Shown: positions 1 to 9,786, numbered from the stretch's first letter. The stretch: 64,000 nucleotides of DNA from Maribacter flavus (GCF_008386635.1 NZ_VUOE01000002.1:1067848-1131847); one strand, 5' to 3'. Notes: a model not told the origin generated them from the sequence alone. A program made the numbers and translations.

Positions 1-225
1 TACAATACCTTGGACGATTTGGAATTGCCCTACATAAAATCCCACACCAATTTTGTTTTCTTTAAAACGGGTAGACCTATCCGAGACATGATGGCCGCCA
101 TGGAAAAGGAAAATGTCTTGATCGGAAGACCCTTCCCACCCTTTTATGAATGGGCACGTATCAGTACCGGCATCATGGAAGATATGAAGGCTTTTGATAA
201 GGGGCTAAAGCGGGTGATGGGGTAA
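1..225 (+). CDS. C-terminal end of a PLP-dependent aminotransferase (histidinol-phosphate aminotransferase-like), partial
   Basis: The reading frame is open from the first base, so the gene begins upstream of the window; 74 residues remain. They read like the end of a fold-type I aminotransferase of the HisC kind: SHTNFVFFKTGRP, then IGRPFPPFYEWARISTG. In this family the Arg of the RIS/RIT-x-G motif binds the substrate carboxylate. HisC moves an amino group between glutamate and imidazole-acetol phosphate in histidine synthesis, but Bacteroidota also carry secreted and catabolic relatives, and too little is left here to choose. The next gene follows after about 105 bases on the same strand. 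Confidence 0.7.
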   Translation, partial: YNTLDDLELPYIKSHTNFVFFKTGRPIRDMMAAMEKENVLIGRPFPPFYEWARISTGIMEDMKAFDKGLKRVMG

Positions 226-330
226 GTTTCAATGTTTCTTGAATTTGAAGTTTCCTTCTTTTTAGAACTGACGCTGGCCACTAAGTGCAAACTGTCGATA
301 ACGGAGGAAGTTTAAATATAAACCATACAG

Positions 331-870
331 ATGATAAAAAATCGACTATTTATAAACCTTGTACTCATGCTCAGTGTTGCTGCCACCTATGCAAATACCA
401 CTGCTAATACTTTAGTGGGTACGATGAAAATTTCCAACGATTCACTAAGAATCGCGGAATTGGATACCTTTTGGGCCGAGGTTTCCAGAACGGTACGGGA
501 GGGTGACTTTGAAGGTTATAAAGCCACGTATCATGAGGATGCCGTTGTTGTATTCACTACCCGTGAAAACAAATCATCCATATCTATTACAAAAGCGCTT
601 TCAAATTGGAAGCAAGATTTCATTGACACCAAAGCGGGAAAAACAAAGAATACGGTGGAATTCCGTTTTTCGCAACGTGTGGGTGACGAAAACACGGCGC
701 ATGAAACAGGAATTTTTGGGTTCCAATCCAATGATGGTAGTGGCAAAACAGCTCCAAAACAATTCGTGCACTTTGAAGCCCTACTCGTTAAAAAGGATAA
801 TGGTTGGCTCATGGTCATGGAATATCAAAAATCCAAGGCCACCGAAGAAGAATGGGCATTATTGGAATAA
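331..870 (+). CDS. Secreted NTF2-like (SnoaL/DUF4440-type) protein
   Basis: A 179-residue protein with an N-terminal signal peptide (basic MIKNR, hydrophobic stretch to about residue 20, plausible cut after TYA). Residues 45-170 resemble the SnoaL/DUF4440 NTF2-like fold: a helix with FWAEVSRTVREGDFEGY, the YHEDAVVVF strand where a polar cavity usually opens, and a closing strand GWLMVMEYQKS. Such proteins are small periplasmic ligand-binding or isomerase-like domains of mostly unknown role. The start is the ATG directly before the lysine-rich signal peptide. No partner gene is obvious. Domain assignment is from motif reading, so the function stays open. Confidence 0.65.
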   Translation: MIKNRLFINLVLMLSVAATYANTTANTLVGTMKISNDSLRIAELDTFWAEVSRTVREGDFEGYKATYHEDAVVVFTTRENKSSISITKALSNWKQDFIDTKAGKTKNTVEFRFSQRVGDENTAHETGIFGFQSNDGSGKTAPKQFVHFEALLVKKDNGWLMVMEYQKSKATEEEWALLE

Positions 871-982
871 TGCCCCAGATGGCACTTATCTCAATTTAAT
901 TCTCGTTTGAAGAACCGACACAAGTTACAAAAACGCACAAGCTTGGTTACTAAATAGGATTATTTTTAAATCAAACTAAAAA

Positions 983-1411
983 ATGAAAGAACAGAATTTT
1001 AAAAATCATGGTAAACTTGTAAAAGGGTTCCATGGACTCTTATTTCTTGCAATGCTAGCCTTATTGATCGGGTCTATAATCAACCTAATTCGCACCAGTA
1101 GTGACAACCTATATTTAGCTTCTTTGGTAGTGCTCATCGCTGTTATATTTTTAATTATGGCATGGTATGTACGCAGTTTTCCCTTAAAAGCACAGGATAG
1201 GGCCATAAAAGCTGAAGAAAATTTGAGGTATTATGTACTAACGGGCAAATTATTCCCTAAAGAACTGACAGTATCCCAAATTATAGCGTTACGTTTTGCG
1301 AGCGATGCCGAGTTCTTACCCTTGGTAGAAAAAACTTTAAAAGAAAACTTGACCAACAAAGAAATTAAAAAACTCATAAAAAATTGGAGGGCAGATAATT
1401 ACAGGGTTTAA
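983..1411 (+). CDS. DUF6526-like two-helix membrane protein
   Basis: A 142-residue protein. A short basic N-terminus (MKEQNFKNHGKLVKGFH) precedes two hydrophobic helices at about residues 18-37 and 45-65. A soluble, charged C-terminal half follows with the segments QDRAIKAEENLRYY and IIALRFASDAEFLPL, which I recognise as typical of the DUF6526 family common in Bacteroidota. The C-terminus, rich in Lys and Glu, probably faces the cytoplasm. No function is known for the family. It stands alone, 112 bases after the SnoaL-like gene, with non-coding DNA after it. Confidence 0.7.
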   Translation: MKEQNFKNHGKLVKGFHGLLFLAMLALLIGSIINLIRTSSDNLYLASLVVLIAVIFLIMAWYVRSFPLKAQDRAIKAEENLRYYVLTGKLFPKELTVSQIIALRFASDAEFLPLVEKTLKENLTNKEIKKLIKNWRADNYRV

Positions 1412-2282
1412 ACGGTGCATATCATCATATAGAAACCAAGCTGTTATTGGAATGGCGTATGCCACTTACTTTTGACGGCACAAGCAGAAAGATGCTCGCG
1501 CTAGCTGGGGGTTAAAAATGGGTGATGGGGTGATTAATTGAGGATTCCTTCTAAGTTGTAAACTTCGAAAAGCTTGAGAAGTACTCTAAATAAGTATTAC
1601 CACATTTTGATATGGTTTATTGGAGTATGTACTCGTTTCAAACCAGCGATTGCTTGTGATATAAAAAACGGTCTTTATATAAAATATTGTTTTGTCGTGG
1701 GCGACAATACAATTGGATATTTTTTAAAAAAAACAGAGACTAACCACCGCCGTAAGAAAACTGTGTGTTTTCTTTCCGAAATGGAAAGCAACAAATCTAA
1801 AACATAAATAACTTCCAATATCCAAGTGTTATTATTATCCATACTCCGAAAATAGCCAATAATCCCTTACACTATCAAACATAGTTATTTCGAGTTATCA
1901 ACCAAAAAGCCCCAATTCCACCATTTTAAAAATTGTGGCTATTAATTAAAAAACTAAAAATTTTCTAGTAAGTAAATAAATGGCAATTTATGCACATAGT
2001 AAGTAAATTCTTTCCGTGCTATTCATTCTCAACTTGGCTTGGCAGTAGATGAAGCTGTGAAGAATATTTTAAGACAAACGACAGATGCTTCGCTGCGCTC
2101 AGCATGACAATAGGACCCGATCGCGCGGAAATGTTTTCCGTGCTTTTAATTCTCAATATGGCTTGGCGGCGGGTGAATCAATGAGGAATCTGTTTGGAAA
2201 TTCGACAGATGCTTCGCTTCGCTCAGCATGACAAAAGGACCTTTTCACTCCTCACTTGAATCCAGAAACTTGAAACTAAGTA
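1412..2282. other. 871-base non-coding stretch
   Basis: No convincing gene is seen. The only sizeable open frame (1574-1807) starts at TTG, is Cys/Lys-rich and resembles nothing known. The first part has a degraded copy of a palindromic motif also seen at 47948 and 49480 (near 1480-1510). The middle is AT-rich with poly-A/T runs. The last third is an imperfect direct repeat, annotated separately. The stretch lies between the ends of converging genes (DUF6526 on plus, yifB on minus), where insertions would be tolerated. Confidence 0.6.
2011..2241. repeat. Two-copy imperfect direct repeat, about 107 bases each
   Basis: Copy 1 (about 2011-2117) and copy 2 (about 2134-2241) share the start TTTCCGTGCT, then ATTCTCAA and TGGCTTGGC. 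They also share the end ACAGATGCTTCGCT, GCGCTC/TTCGCTC, AGCATGACAA and AGGACC, with a more diverged centre. The GATGCTTCGCTTCGCTCAGCATGACA-like end resembles dispersed intergenic repeats I associate with flavobacterial genomes. It has internal symmetry (GATGCTTCGC...GCTCAGCATG) and could fold in RNA. No coding role is seen. Confidence 0.75.
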
Positions 2283-3818
2283 TCACCCCAACCACCCCTC
2301 ACGGTCCAGACTTCTGTATTGAATCGCTTCCGAAATGTGATTGCCGTTGATATCGGTGGCATTATCCAAGTCGGCAATAGTTCGGGCCACTTTTAAGATG
2401 CGGTCATAGGCACGAGCGGAAAGATTGAGTCGCTCCATGGCATTTTTCAACAGTGACTTTGAAGCCTCGTCCAATTTGCAGAATTCGCGAATCTGCTTTG
2501 TGTTCATCTGCGCATTGTAATGCACGTTTTCCATTTCCTTGAATCGTTCAGTCTGCAATTCCCGGGCCTTGGTCACCCTTTTACGAATTTCCACACTACT
2601 CTCTCCTTTGCGGTCCTCGGAAAGTTTTTCAAAGGGAACGGGTGTCACTTCGATATGGATATCGATGCGGTCCAACAAAGGTCCGGAAATCTTGCTCAGA
2701 TAGCGTTGCATTTCTGCAGGGGAAGAAGTTACGGGTGCATCGGGGTCATTAAAATATCCACCCGGACTCGGGTTCATACTGGCCACCAACATAAAACTAC
2801 TAGGATAGGTCACCGTGAATTTTGCGCGAGAAATAGTCACTTCCCTATCCTCCAAAGGCTGACGCATCACCTCCAACACTCCGCGTTTGAATTCCGGCAG
2901 TTCGTCCAAAAACAATACGCCATTATGTGAGAGTGAAATCTCTCCAGGTTGAGGATAGGCCCCACCCCCTACCAAAGCGACATCTGAAATCGTATGATGT
3001 GGACTCCTGAACGGTCGTTGACTCATAAGACCCATATTCTTGATTTTGCCCACTACACTATGAATCTTGGTCGTTTCCAAGGCTTCGTGCAGGGTCATGG
3101 GCGGCAAAATGGAGGGCAAACGTTTGGCGAGCATGGTCTTTCCCGCACCCGGTGGTCCAATTAAGATAATATTATGCCCACCGGCAGCGGCGATTTCCAT
3201 ACAGCGCTTGATACTTTCCTGACCCTTGACATCGGAAAAATCGAATTCCGGAAAATCCAGACTCTTGTAAAACTCCTCCCGAGTATCGATGATGGTCTGC
3301 TCCAAAGGCGTGCCCTGATCAAAAAAGTCGATGACCTGTTTGATGTTCTCAACGCCAAAAACTTTTAGATTTCCCACAATAGCGGCCTCCTTGGCATTTT
3401 CGGCAGGAAGGATAAATCCCTCAAAACCCTCTTCCTGAGCTTTTATGGCTATGGGCAAGGCTCCTTTAATGGGCTGCAAACTGCCATCCAAGGAAAGCTC
3501 TCCCATAATGATATATTTCTCAATGGCTTCGGATTGTATTTGACCCGATGCGGCCAAAATCCCCAAGGCCAACGTAAGGTCATAGGCCGAGCCTTCTTTA
3601 CGCAAGTCGGCCGGTGCCATATTGATTGTAATCTTCTTTCCAGGGATTTTGTATCCGTTGTTCTGTAGGGCGGCAGCAATCCGGTAGTTGCTTTCCTTTA
3701 TGGCATTATCGGGCAAACCTACTAGATGGTAGCCTATCCCTTTATCGATATTTACCTCAACGGTAATCGTAGTGGCCTCCACACCAAAAACGGCACTGCC
3801 ATAAACTTTGGTTAGCAT
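2283..3818 (-). CDS. YifB/ComM family Mg-chelatase-like AAA+ ATPase
   Basis: A 511-residue protein, the normal family length. Residues 1-165 form the Lon-like (S5-fold) domain, with the typical YHLVGLPDNAIKES segment. Residues about 200-400 form the AAA+ core: Walker A GPPGAGKT at 221-228, the Walker B segment VLFLDELPEF near 300, and an arginine-finger region including QRYLSKISGPLLDRIDIH. The C-terminal helical Mg_chelatase_C domain ends SRAYDRILKVARTIADL. ComM is a hexameric helicase that drives branch migration during natural transformation; whether this bacterium is transformable cannot be judged here. Single gene, with the outer-membrane trio ending 48 bases upstream of its start. Confidence 0.93.
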   Translation of the reverse strand: MLTKVYGSAVFGVEATTITVEVNIDKGIGYHLVGLPDNAIKESNYRIAAALQNNGYKIPGKKITINMAPADLRKEGSAYDLTLALGILAASGQIQSEAIEKYIIMGELSLDGSLQPIKGALPIAIKAQEEGFEGFILPAENAKEAAIVGNLKVFGVENIKQVIDFFDQGTPLEQTIIDTREEFYKSLDFPEFDFSDVKGQESIKRCMEIAAAGGHNIILIGPPGAGKTMLAKRLPSILPPMTLHEALETTKIHSVVGKIKNMGLMSQRPFRSPHHTISDVALVGGGAYPQPGEISLSHNGVLFLDELPEFKRGVLEVMRQPLEDREVTISRAKFTVTYPSSFMLVASMNPSPGGYFNDPDAPVTSSPAEMQRYLSKISGPLLDRIDIHIEVTPVPFEKLSEDRKGESSVEIRKRVTKARELQTERFKEMENVHYNAQMNTKQIREFCKLDEASKSLLKNAMERLNLSARAYDRILKVARTIADLDNATDINGNHISEAIQYRSLDREGWLG

Positions 3819-3866
3819 TTAGTTTTCGTTTGGGCTAAAAATAAAAGATTTTGCCGAATATATCCC

Positions 3867-5654
3867 TTATTGGCTGGTTTTCATAACAGTTACCTCTTTG
3901 ACTACCGTTATTGGTTTGCCATAGGTAGTAAATCCATTCAATATTACTTCAAAAATACCCTCGACATCCGACGTAAAAAACTCAAAATTATAGTTGCTAG
4001 CCTCCACTTTTACATGTGGTTCCCATAAAAGCAGTCCTCTATAATCCGGAATTCGCGAGAAATCGGTAGCCTCATTATCATAATCCTGTTTGAAATAATT
4101 TTTCTTGGCAACGGGCAGTTTCAGAGGAATCGCCACGGAATTTTCATAGGTATGTTCTCCAAGATAATCTCCTTCAAAGGTTTCAATGGACATCATTCCT
4201 TGGTATTGCTTCCCTCCCAAAACAAACTGGTCTCGAACAAGGCTTATTTTTTGGATTTTACGAGCATCAAAACCTTTGATCATTTCATGATTCGGTATAA
4301 AAACACCGTCAATAAGTACTATGGCAGGAAAACTATTTAACTCTTCGTTATAGGTTTCAAAATCCTGAGATATCTTGATATAATCGGAATCTTTGCCTCC
4401 CGATCTGTACCCGGCAAACTTGACGATTTCGACCAACGTTTCCCCAAAGGTTGGGAATCTGGTGAACTCATCCAAAAATACCACTTCCGGGAGTCCACCA
4501 TCAAAAGGGTCGATGGGGTCACTCGCTATAATGGAATCCGGTTTTACGGTAAAGAACTGGTTCTCCAATTGATTTAATACACTTCTCTCCTTGATATACG
4601 GCGCATAGGAATCTGACAACGTAAACTTGGAAAAAGTAATATTTGAAAGATCCAAATTGGCTACCTCACCCTTTTTTATGGAATACAGCTTATTTTCCTC
4701 CTCGATCTGGGCCAAGGCAATTGGATTCGTGTATTTTTTGTTCAAATACGTATAAAAATTACCTTGTGCATCGGTCTGGGCGAATTTCAAAATAAACTCC
4801 TTACCAGGAATGGAGATTATTACCGGAATGTCCTTGACCGGCAGTGTTGTTTCACTATCCTGAACGGAACCAAAAAAGAGCTCTCCCCGTTGTTCTGGTA
4901 AAAAAATGGAATCACCCACTTTTTGCTTTATTTGTTTATCAGCATTGAAGAAATCCTTGGCATATTGGGTGGCATTTAAATATGGTTTGACAGGTATCTC
5001 CTCCTTCTTTTTGACTTTTAGGGTATAAATTCCATAACCAGAAGGGCCTTTGTAGTTGTTTACCGATAAACGAACTTTTTCCCTGGTACCATAGATTTCC
5101 TTTTCTAGCCGGACCGACACTGTAGCGGAATCCATTTGTACAGATGGAAAATTTTCAGTTCTTAAATTGGCTGTATTAGTTTCCTCGCTTGAACCAGTCA
5201 ATATAGCGGACTGATCGGTCAAGTAAGGGTTGATAATGATGATATCATCCGTGTACATCTGATCAAAACCACCATTTCGCATCCATTGTGTATAAGCCAG
5301 TAACTTGTACCTGCCGGACGGTATATCGGTCCTCACAAAAAAATCACCTTGAGCAAGTCCTTTATCCAAATTTAGTTTGTGTTCGAATATTTTTTCTTTT
5401 TCCTCATTCACCAACACGACATAACCTACCCGACTGATGTTCGATGGATTGTTGTTTTGGGCATTGAAGCAATAAAAGGAATAAAACAGATACTCCCCTG
5501 AAAATACCAAGGGGCCAGTATGGTCCACATAAGCCTTTTCTTGAGGAAGCTGTTGCAGACTTAAAAGCTCGCTGCCGTCCTTAATAACATACTGCCCCGA
5601 GACGCCAAAGCAGCAGCAAACCAAAATCAATGTTAAAAAGAGTATTTTTCGCAT
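3867..5654 (-). CDS. Secreted macroglobulin/CNA-like beta-sandwich protein of a TonB receptor operon
   Basis: A 595-residue exported protein: signal peptide at 1-20 (MRKILFLTLILVCCCFGVSG, cut before QYVIKD). The first 170 residues resemble an alpha-2-macroglobulin MG2-type domain (YVDHTGPLVFSGEYLFYSFY, then SGRYKLLAYTQWMRNGG), as in many Bacteroidota proteins next to TonB receptors. A carboxypeptidase-regulatory-like stretch follows near 260-330 (PVKDIPVIISIPGKEFILKF). The C-terminal half has a TonB plug-like flavour (EVVFLDEFTRFPTFGETLVEIV, IQKISLVRDQFVLGG) and ends in a beta-sandwich (VEGIFEVILNGFT). It starts 11 bases after the DUF4249 gene and is probably co-transcribed. It likely sits at the cell surface as an accessory to the receptor; substrate unknown. 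Confidence 0.7.
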   Translation of the reverse strand: MRKILFLTLILVCCCFGVSGQYVIKDGSELLSLQQLPQEKAYVDHTGPLVFSGEYLFYSFYCFNAQNNNPSNISRVGYVVLVNEEKEKIFEHKLNLDKGLAQGDFFVRTDIPSGRYKLLAYTQWMRNGGFDQMYTDDIIIINPYLTDQSAILTGSSEETNTANLRTENFPSVQMDSATVSVRLEKEIYGTREKVRLSVNNYKGPSGYGIYTLKVKKKEEIPVKPYLNATQYAKDFFNADKQIKQKVGDSIFLPEQRGELFFGSVQDSETTLPVKDIPVIISIPGKEFILKFAQTDAQGNFYTYLNKKYTNPIALAQIEEENKLYSIKKGEVANLDLSNITFSKFTLSDSYAPYIKERSVLNQLENQFFTVKPDSIIASDPIDPFDGGLPEVVFLDEFTRFPTFGETLVEIVKFAGYRSGGKDSDYIKISQDFETYNEELNSFPAIVLIDGVFIPNHEMIKGFDARKIQKISLVRDQFVLGGKQYQGMMSIETFEGDYLGEHTYENSVAIPLKLPVAKKNYFKQDYDNEATDFSRIPDYRGLLLWEPHVKVEASNYNFEFFTSDVEGIFEVILNGFTTYGKPITVVKEVTVMKTSQ

Positions 5655-5664
5655 CTTTGTTTTT

Positions 5665-6981
5665 TTAGTCGACCCAAAAATCAGGTTTTACATTGCTTCC
5701 CAAAACCGTACAATCACCACAGATCCTAGGAACATAAATGTATTCACTGGGACATGGACCTATATCTTCCGTATTAGGACCTGCATAACTGATAAGCCCC
5801 AAATTAACTTGTTCTATAATCGATTGTGGACATGGGTTGGGGCCCTGCATTCCCGTAAAACAATAGGAAACATGGGATTCATTGGTGGATTGCTCCAAAC
5901 AATTAAAAACATAGGGAGGCAGATCCCTGTCCGGGAAAAAGTCCATATAATCAAAAAAGATTCTTTCCTTGGATACGGAAACCACATCGAAAAAACCGAT
6001 GACCCTATCCCTGTCTCCATTGGCCGAAGTGATGTTCCCCTCGATAAAACCGGGCTGTACCTGGGAAAAAACATTTCCGGACTGACTGAAGTTCCTCAGT
6101 TTCTCATAAAACCCGAAGGACTCGCTACCCGTGACCATCTGGGTCACCTCGATACTGTATCGGTGCGAGATCATAAAATCGTCCTGATCAAGGAACCGGA
6201 TCATGTACCTGTTAAAACCGGTACTATTCACTGTATTGTTTTCAGCAAGTATGATACTATTGGAAACCTGGTTCCCATAGCAGACCTGCTGTTCTGTCTC
6301 ACGCGGCACTATTTCAAGTTCATAGGTGGGTACGGGCAGTGCGCAGGGGTCATAATTGGAAAGTTTAAAATCGCTTTCGTCCCAAAAAGGAGCAACGATT
6401 TTATAGGTCTCATTATAACTGAACCGTAGATTGTTGACAGATCCCGAACCCTGGCCGTTGTCAATAAAAATCCCGATTCCCTCCTCACCATCATCGTTGG
6501 TCATCCGCTCCGCATATAACTGGTCGACGTCCAAGAAACCTTCAATGACCATAGGTTCAGAGGTATACGTTTTCCCATCGGCAGTCAAAATATTCAAGGT
6601 ATAGCTCTGGCCCTCTACTGCTGCAAAAGGTTCTACAGATTCATATATGCCCGGACTTATTTCATCGAAATTGTATGCGGTGCCTATAGCGTTCTCTACC
6701 GATACGCGGGCGTTCCGCTCATATTTCACTAAATCCCTATCAATATCCCTCTCTGGGGTAAAAGGATTAAAAGTAGAATCTATCTGGGTATCCAATATGG
6801 TGTCCATCCTACTTAGGTTAACCCGATGATTCTTAAACTCATTCGTAATCGTCGCTTCGACCACCAAAATGTCCAGTACCCCTGCATTGTTTTCAAGGCC
6901 CAGGTCCACTTCTTCCGTGCAGCATACCGCCAAAAGGCCTATAAAAAAACAATAAAGATAGATTCGTTTGCTCTTAATCAT
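5665..6981 (-). CDS. DUF4249 family lipoprotein
   Basis: A 438-residue lipoprotein: lipoprotein signal peptide with the acylation Cys at 20 or 21 (LLAVCCTEE), followed by the acidic start typical of surface lipoproteins of this phylum. The segment LVVEATITNEFKNHRVNLSR marks the DUF4249 family, found almost only next to TonB-dependent receptors. Many Cys in the C-terminal third (CLEQST, CFTG, NPCPQS, CPSE, CGDC) suggest disulphides, fitting an exported location. The start lies 3 bases after the stop of the TonB receptor, so the two are surely one transcript. The role is probably SusD-like ligand capture, but this is by analogy only. Confidence 0.9.
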   Translation of the reverse strand: MIKSKRIYLYCFFIGLLAVCCTEEVDLGLENNAGVLDILVVEATITNEFKNHRVNLSRMDTILDTQIDSTFNPFTPERDIDRDLVKYERNARVSVENAIGTAYNFDEISPGIYESVEPFAAVEGQSYTLNILTADGKTYTSEPMVIEGFLDVDQLYAERMTNDDGEEGIGIFIDNGQGSGSVNNLRFSYNETYKIVAPFWDESDFKLSNYDPCALPVPTYELEIVPRETEQQVCYGNQVSNSIILAENNTVNSTGFNRYMIRFLDQDDFMISHRYSIEVTQMVTGSESFGFYEKLRNFSQSGNVFSQVQPGFIEGNITSANGDRDRVIGFFDVVSVSKERIFFDYMDFFPDRDLPPYVFNCLEQSTNESHVSYCFTGMQGPNPCPQSIIEQVNLGLISYAGPNTEDIGPCPSEYIYVPRICGDCTVLGSNVKPDFWVD

Positions 6982-6984
6982 TGG

Positions 6985-9786
6985 TTAAAACTTAAAATTA
7001 TAAGTGATAGATGGTATAGGGATAGCAAATATGGAACTTTGTAAGGCCTTTACCTCACCATTTTCCGTCACAAAGAATACCGAATAGGGATTGTTCCTTC
7101 CCAAGACATTATATACCGATATGGTTACAAAACTATGGGCGAGTTTGTTTTTCTTGTGGTTCCCTTCGATATTCAACCCTAAATCCAACCTATAAAAGTC
7201 AGGAATACGGAATTCGTTTCTGTCACTAAAGGCCACAAAATCGGCATTGTTAAAACGAAAGGTGCCAATGGGATAAGTAACCGGCCGTCCTGTTTGGTAT
7301 ACAAAGTTGGCCGATATGCCATACCTTCTGGTGATACGATAATTGGTGATAACACTTACATCATGAGGCCTATCAAAATTGGACGGGAAAAATTCGCCGT
7401 TATTGATACGTTCCTCGCTGAATTCACTATCAAAACGATACAGGGATCTGGAATAGGTATAACTAAGCCACCCATTTAGATTACCCCGATTCTTCTTTGC
7501 CAAAAATTCCACTCCGTAAGCTTTGCCATCCCCTTGCAGTACTTCGGTCTCCACGTTCTCGTTCAGAAACAGGTCGGCCCCCGTCTTAAAGTCCAGCACA
7601 TTGTCCATTCCCTTGTAATATCCCTCCAAGCTCAATTCATATTCATTTTCCTTAAAGTTCTTGTAGAGTCCCAATGAGGCTTGATACCCTGATTGGGGAG
7701 CAATATTCAAATCAGAAAGCTTCCAAGTATCTATGGGGGACACAGTGGTATTGTTAGAAAGCGTATGTAGGAACTGATACGAATTATTAAAGCTGGCCTT
7801 TATGGAAAAATCAGGTGTAAAAAGATACCTTGCCGAAACCCGGGCCTCAGGTCCACCGTATGTCTTTATTATTTCTGCCCCATCATAGGTTAGGGTCTCC
7901 TGTACGGTGGATTCATTTTTAGGGAGTACTTCTTGATAGCGCTGCTGGGTTCCCGGACCCAAAGCGGCAAAAAAGGCATACCTCACCCCTAAATCCAATA
8001 AAAACTTTTCACTTAATTTGAATTCATCCCCCAAAAACAGCGCCCCTTCCAAAGCTTGTTCCTTATCAATTCTTATTGTGCTAATATTTGATTCATTCCC
8101 GTCCGGGCGAATACTTCCAGGGTTGACCGAATAATATTTTGCCGAAATACCATAATCCAGTGTATTCCTTTCATTCAGTAGGGTCCTAAACTTATATTTG
8201 AACTCTGTTTCATTAATACTATAATCCAGGTTAAAATCCGTGTTTGCCTGTCCGTCAAAATCGATTCCAAAACCATAATTACTATTGCCCAGCACCATGG
8301 CCGTTGTGGTCCTCTCGCCCATTTTTCTGTCCCATCTCAACGAAAACAACCTATTATCATAATTGTAAAGTGAGTCCGAAGTAATACTAAAGGCATCCCG
8401 ACTATAATATGCCGTTGCCTTTACCTCGTTATTGTCATTGATATTGTGGTGATATTTTAGAATGCCGTCAAAAAAACTGGCATTGCTATTATTCAAGGAA
8501 GGTTCGTCCAAAGAGCGCAAAATCCAATCTGCATAGGCACCACGCCCTCCAACCACAAGGGAGGATTTTTCCTTGACTATGGGAATTTCAAGGGCCAAAT
8601 TTCCGGTAACGGGACCTATGGAACCTTCTCCTGCCAGCTTCTCGACATTGCCGTTTTTGGTCCGTATGTCAAAAACCGAGGATAAACGACCACCAAATTC
8701 GACGGGCATAGCACCTTTGTAAATGTTGACGCCTTTTGTAGTGAATGGATTTAATGCTTGAAAAATTCCGAAAAAATGTTGTGGATTGTAGATGACCGCA
8801 TCGTCCAAAAGTACCAGGTTTTGGTCCGTTTTACCGCCGCGGACGTTTAACCCCGTTGCTCCCTCTCCCGCGGAAGAAATCCCAGGGAGCGCCTTTGCCA
8901 CCTGTAAAATATCGCGTTCCCCTAATACCAAGGGAATATTTTTGGAAGCCTCGGAATCTATTTGCTCACTTCCGGTATCGGCATCTTCAACGTTCCTTGC
9001 CGCGTCTGCCTGCACTACTACTTCATCCAATTGTTGTAGTCCCTCCTCCAGAAACAAATCCAAATTACCATCATTGTACATAATGACTTCACGTTCCGTA
9101 GAAGCTATACCCATGGCCCTAACGACCAAAACATTATATCCTGAGGACAATTGGATTGAAAAATTACCATCCCCATCCGTTATGACAAAACCATCTCCAT
9201 TCTTAACACGGATGGTCAAATCAGGAACAGCTTCACCACTTACAGCGTTTATAGCTTTTCCAGATAAAGTGTACTCCGGCCGCAGGTTATTGGGGTCCGA
9301 CTTTCCTATCCGCACAAGGGGATATCTTTTGGCGGTTGGCCGTACCTCTTCATTGTAAAAAGTTGGAGGCGGGGCATTTGACCTTTGCCCAATTGAACTG
9401 TCCGCTTCTTCTTTTGTTGGATCCTTAAAAAATCCATCGGGCAATTCATCATAAATAATGGCATTTTTGATGATGAATATCCGTTTTTCATCCTCTTTTA
9501 TGTAATAGTTATAACTAGTAGAAGCCAAGACCTCGTTTAAAACCTCATCCAATTCCCTTGAAGAAACATTGAGGGTTACCGTTTCTTGATCCATTCCTTC
9601 TTCCAAAAAATAAAACTTATAATCCGTCTTGGATTCCAAATCCAAAAAGACATCCTTGAGCGATGTGTTTGTATAATTTCCAGAAACCAAAGATGTTTCC
9701 TGCCCTAAGGCACAAAAACAAAATCCCATTAAAAGAAAGGAAAAATAAAGCGAGGATGGCAATCTATAGTACGGAAGTAAGGTCAT
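6985..9786 (-). CDS. TonB-dependent outer-membrane receptor with STN and carboxypeptidase-like domains
   Basis: A 933-residue receptor. Signal peptide to about residue 28 (MGFCFCALGQ). An STN domain at about 35-110 (SLKDVFLDLESKTDYKFYF) could contact an anti-sigma factor, but no sigma/anti-sigma pair lies in the window. A CarboxypepD_reg-like domain at about 170-255 starts YTLSGKAINAVSGEAVPDL. The plug at about 285-400 has VLGERDILQVAKALPGIS and GLNVRGGKTDQNLVLLDDA. A long beta-barrel runs to the C-terminal ITYNFKF, which ends in Phe as barrels do. It heads the operon receptor - DUF4249 - macroglobulin-like protein. Substrate is unknown; no polysaccharide or protein-degrading enzyme gene is adjacent to hint at it. 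Confidence 0.92.
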   Translation of the reverse strand: MTLLPYYRLPSSLYFSFLLMGFCFCALGQETSLVSGNYTNTSLKDVFLDLESKTDYKFYFLEEGMDQETVTLNVSSRELDEVLNEVLASTSYNYYIKEDEKRIFIIKNAIIYDELPDGFFKDPTKEEADSSIGQRSNAPPPTFYNEEVRPTAKRYPLVRIGKSDPNNLRPEYTLSGKAINAVSGEAVPDLTIRVKNGDGFVITDGDGNFSIQLSSGYNVLVVRAMGIASTEREVIMYNDGNLDLFLEEGLQQLDEVVVQADAARNVEDADTGSEQIDSEASKNIPLVLGERDILQVAKALPGISSAGEGATGLNVRGGKTDQNLVLLDDAVIYNPQHFFGIFQALNPFTTKGVNIYKGAMPVEFGGRLSSVFDIRTKNGNVEKLAGEGSIGPVTGNLALEIPIVKEKSSLVVGGRGAYADWILRSLDEPSLNNSNASFFDGILKYHHNINDNNEVKATAYYSRDAFSITSDSLYNYDNRLFSLRWDRKMGERTTTAMVLGNSNYGFGIDFDGQANTDFNLDYSINETEFKYKFRTLLNERNTLDYGISAKYYSVNPGSIRPDGNESNISTIRIDKEQALEGALFLGDEFKLSEKFLLDLGVRYAFFAALGPGTQQRYQEVLPKNESTVQETLTYDGAEIIKTYGGPEARVSARYLFTPDFSIKASFNNSYQFLHTLSNNTTVSPIDTWKLSDLNIAPQSGYQASLGLYKNFKENEYELSLEGYYKGMDNVLDFKTGADLFLNENVETEVLQGDGKAYGVEFLAKKNRGNLNGWLSYTYSRSLYRFDSEFSEERINNGEFFPSNFDRPHDVSVITNYRITRRYGISANFVYQTGRPVTYPIGTFRFNNADFVAFSDRNEFRIPDFYRLDLGLNIEGNHKKNKLAHSFVTISVYNVLGRNNPYSVFFVTENGEVKALQSSIFAIPIPSITYNFKF

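Noticed and set aside
1574-1807. 77-codon open frame
   Set aside because: Starts at TTG, lies in AT-rich repeat-bearing DNA, odd Cys/Lys/Thr composition, no family resemblance.
2520-2930. 136-codon frame opposite yifB
   Set aside because: Antisense shadow of a strongly conserved gene.
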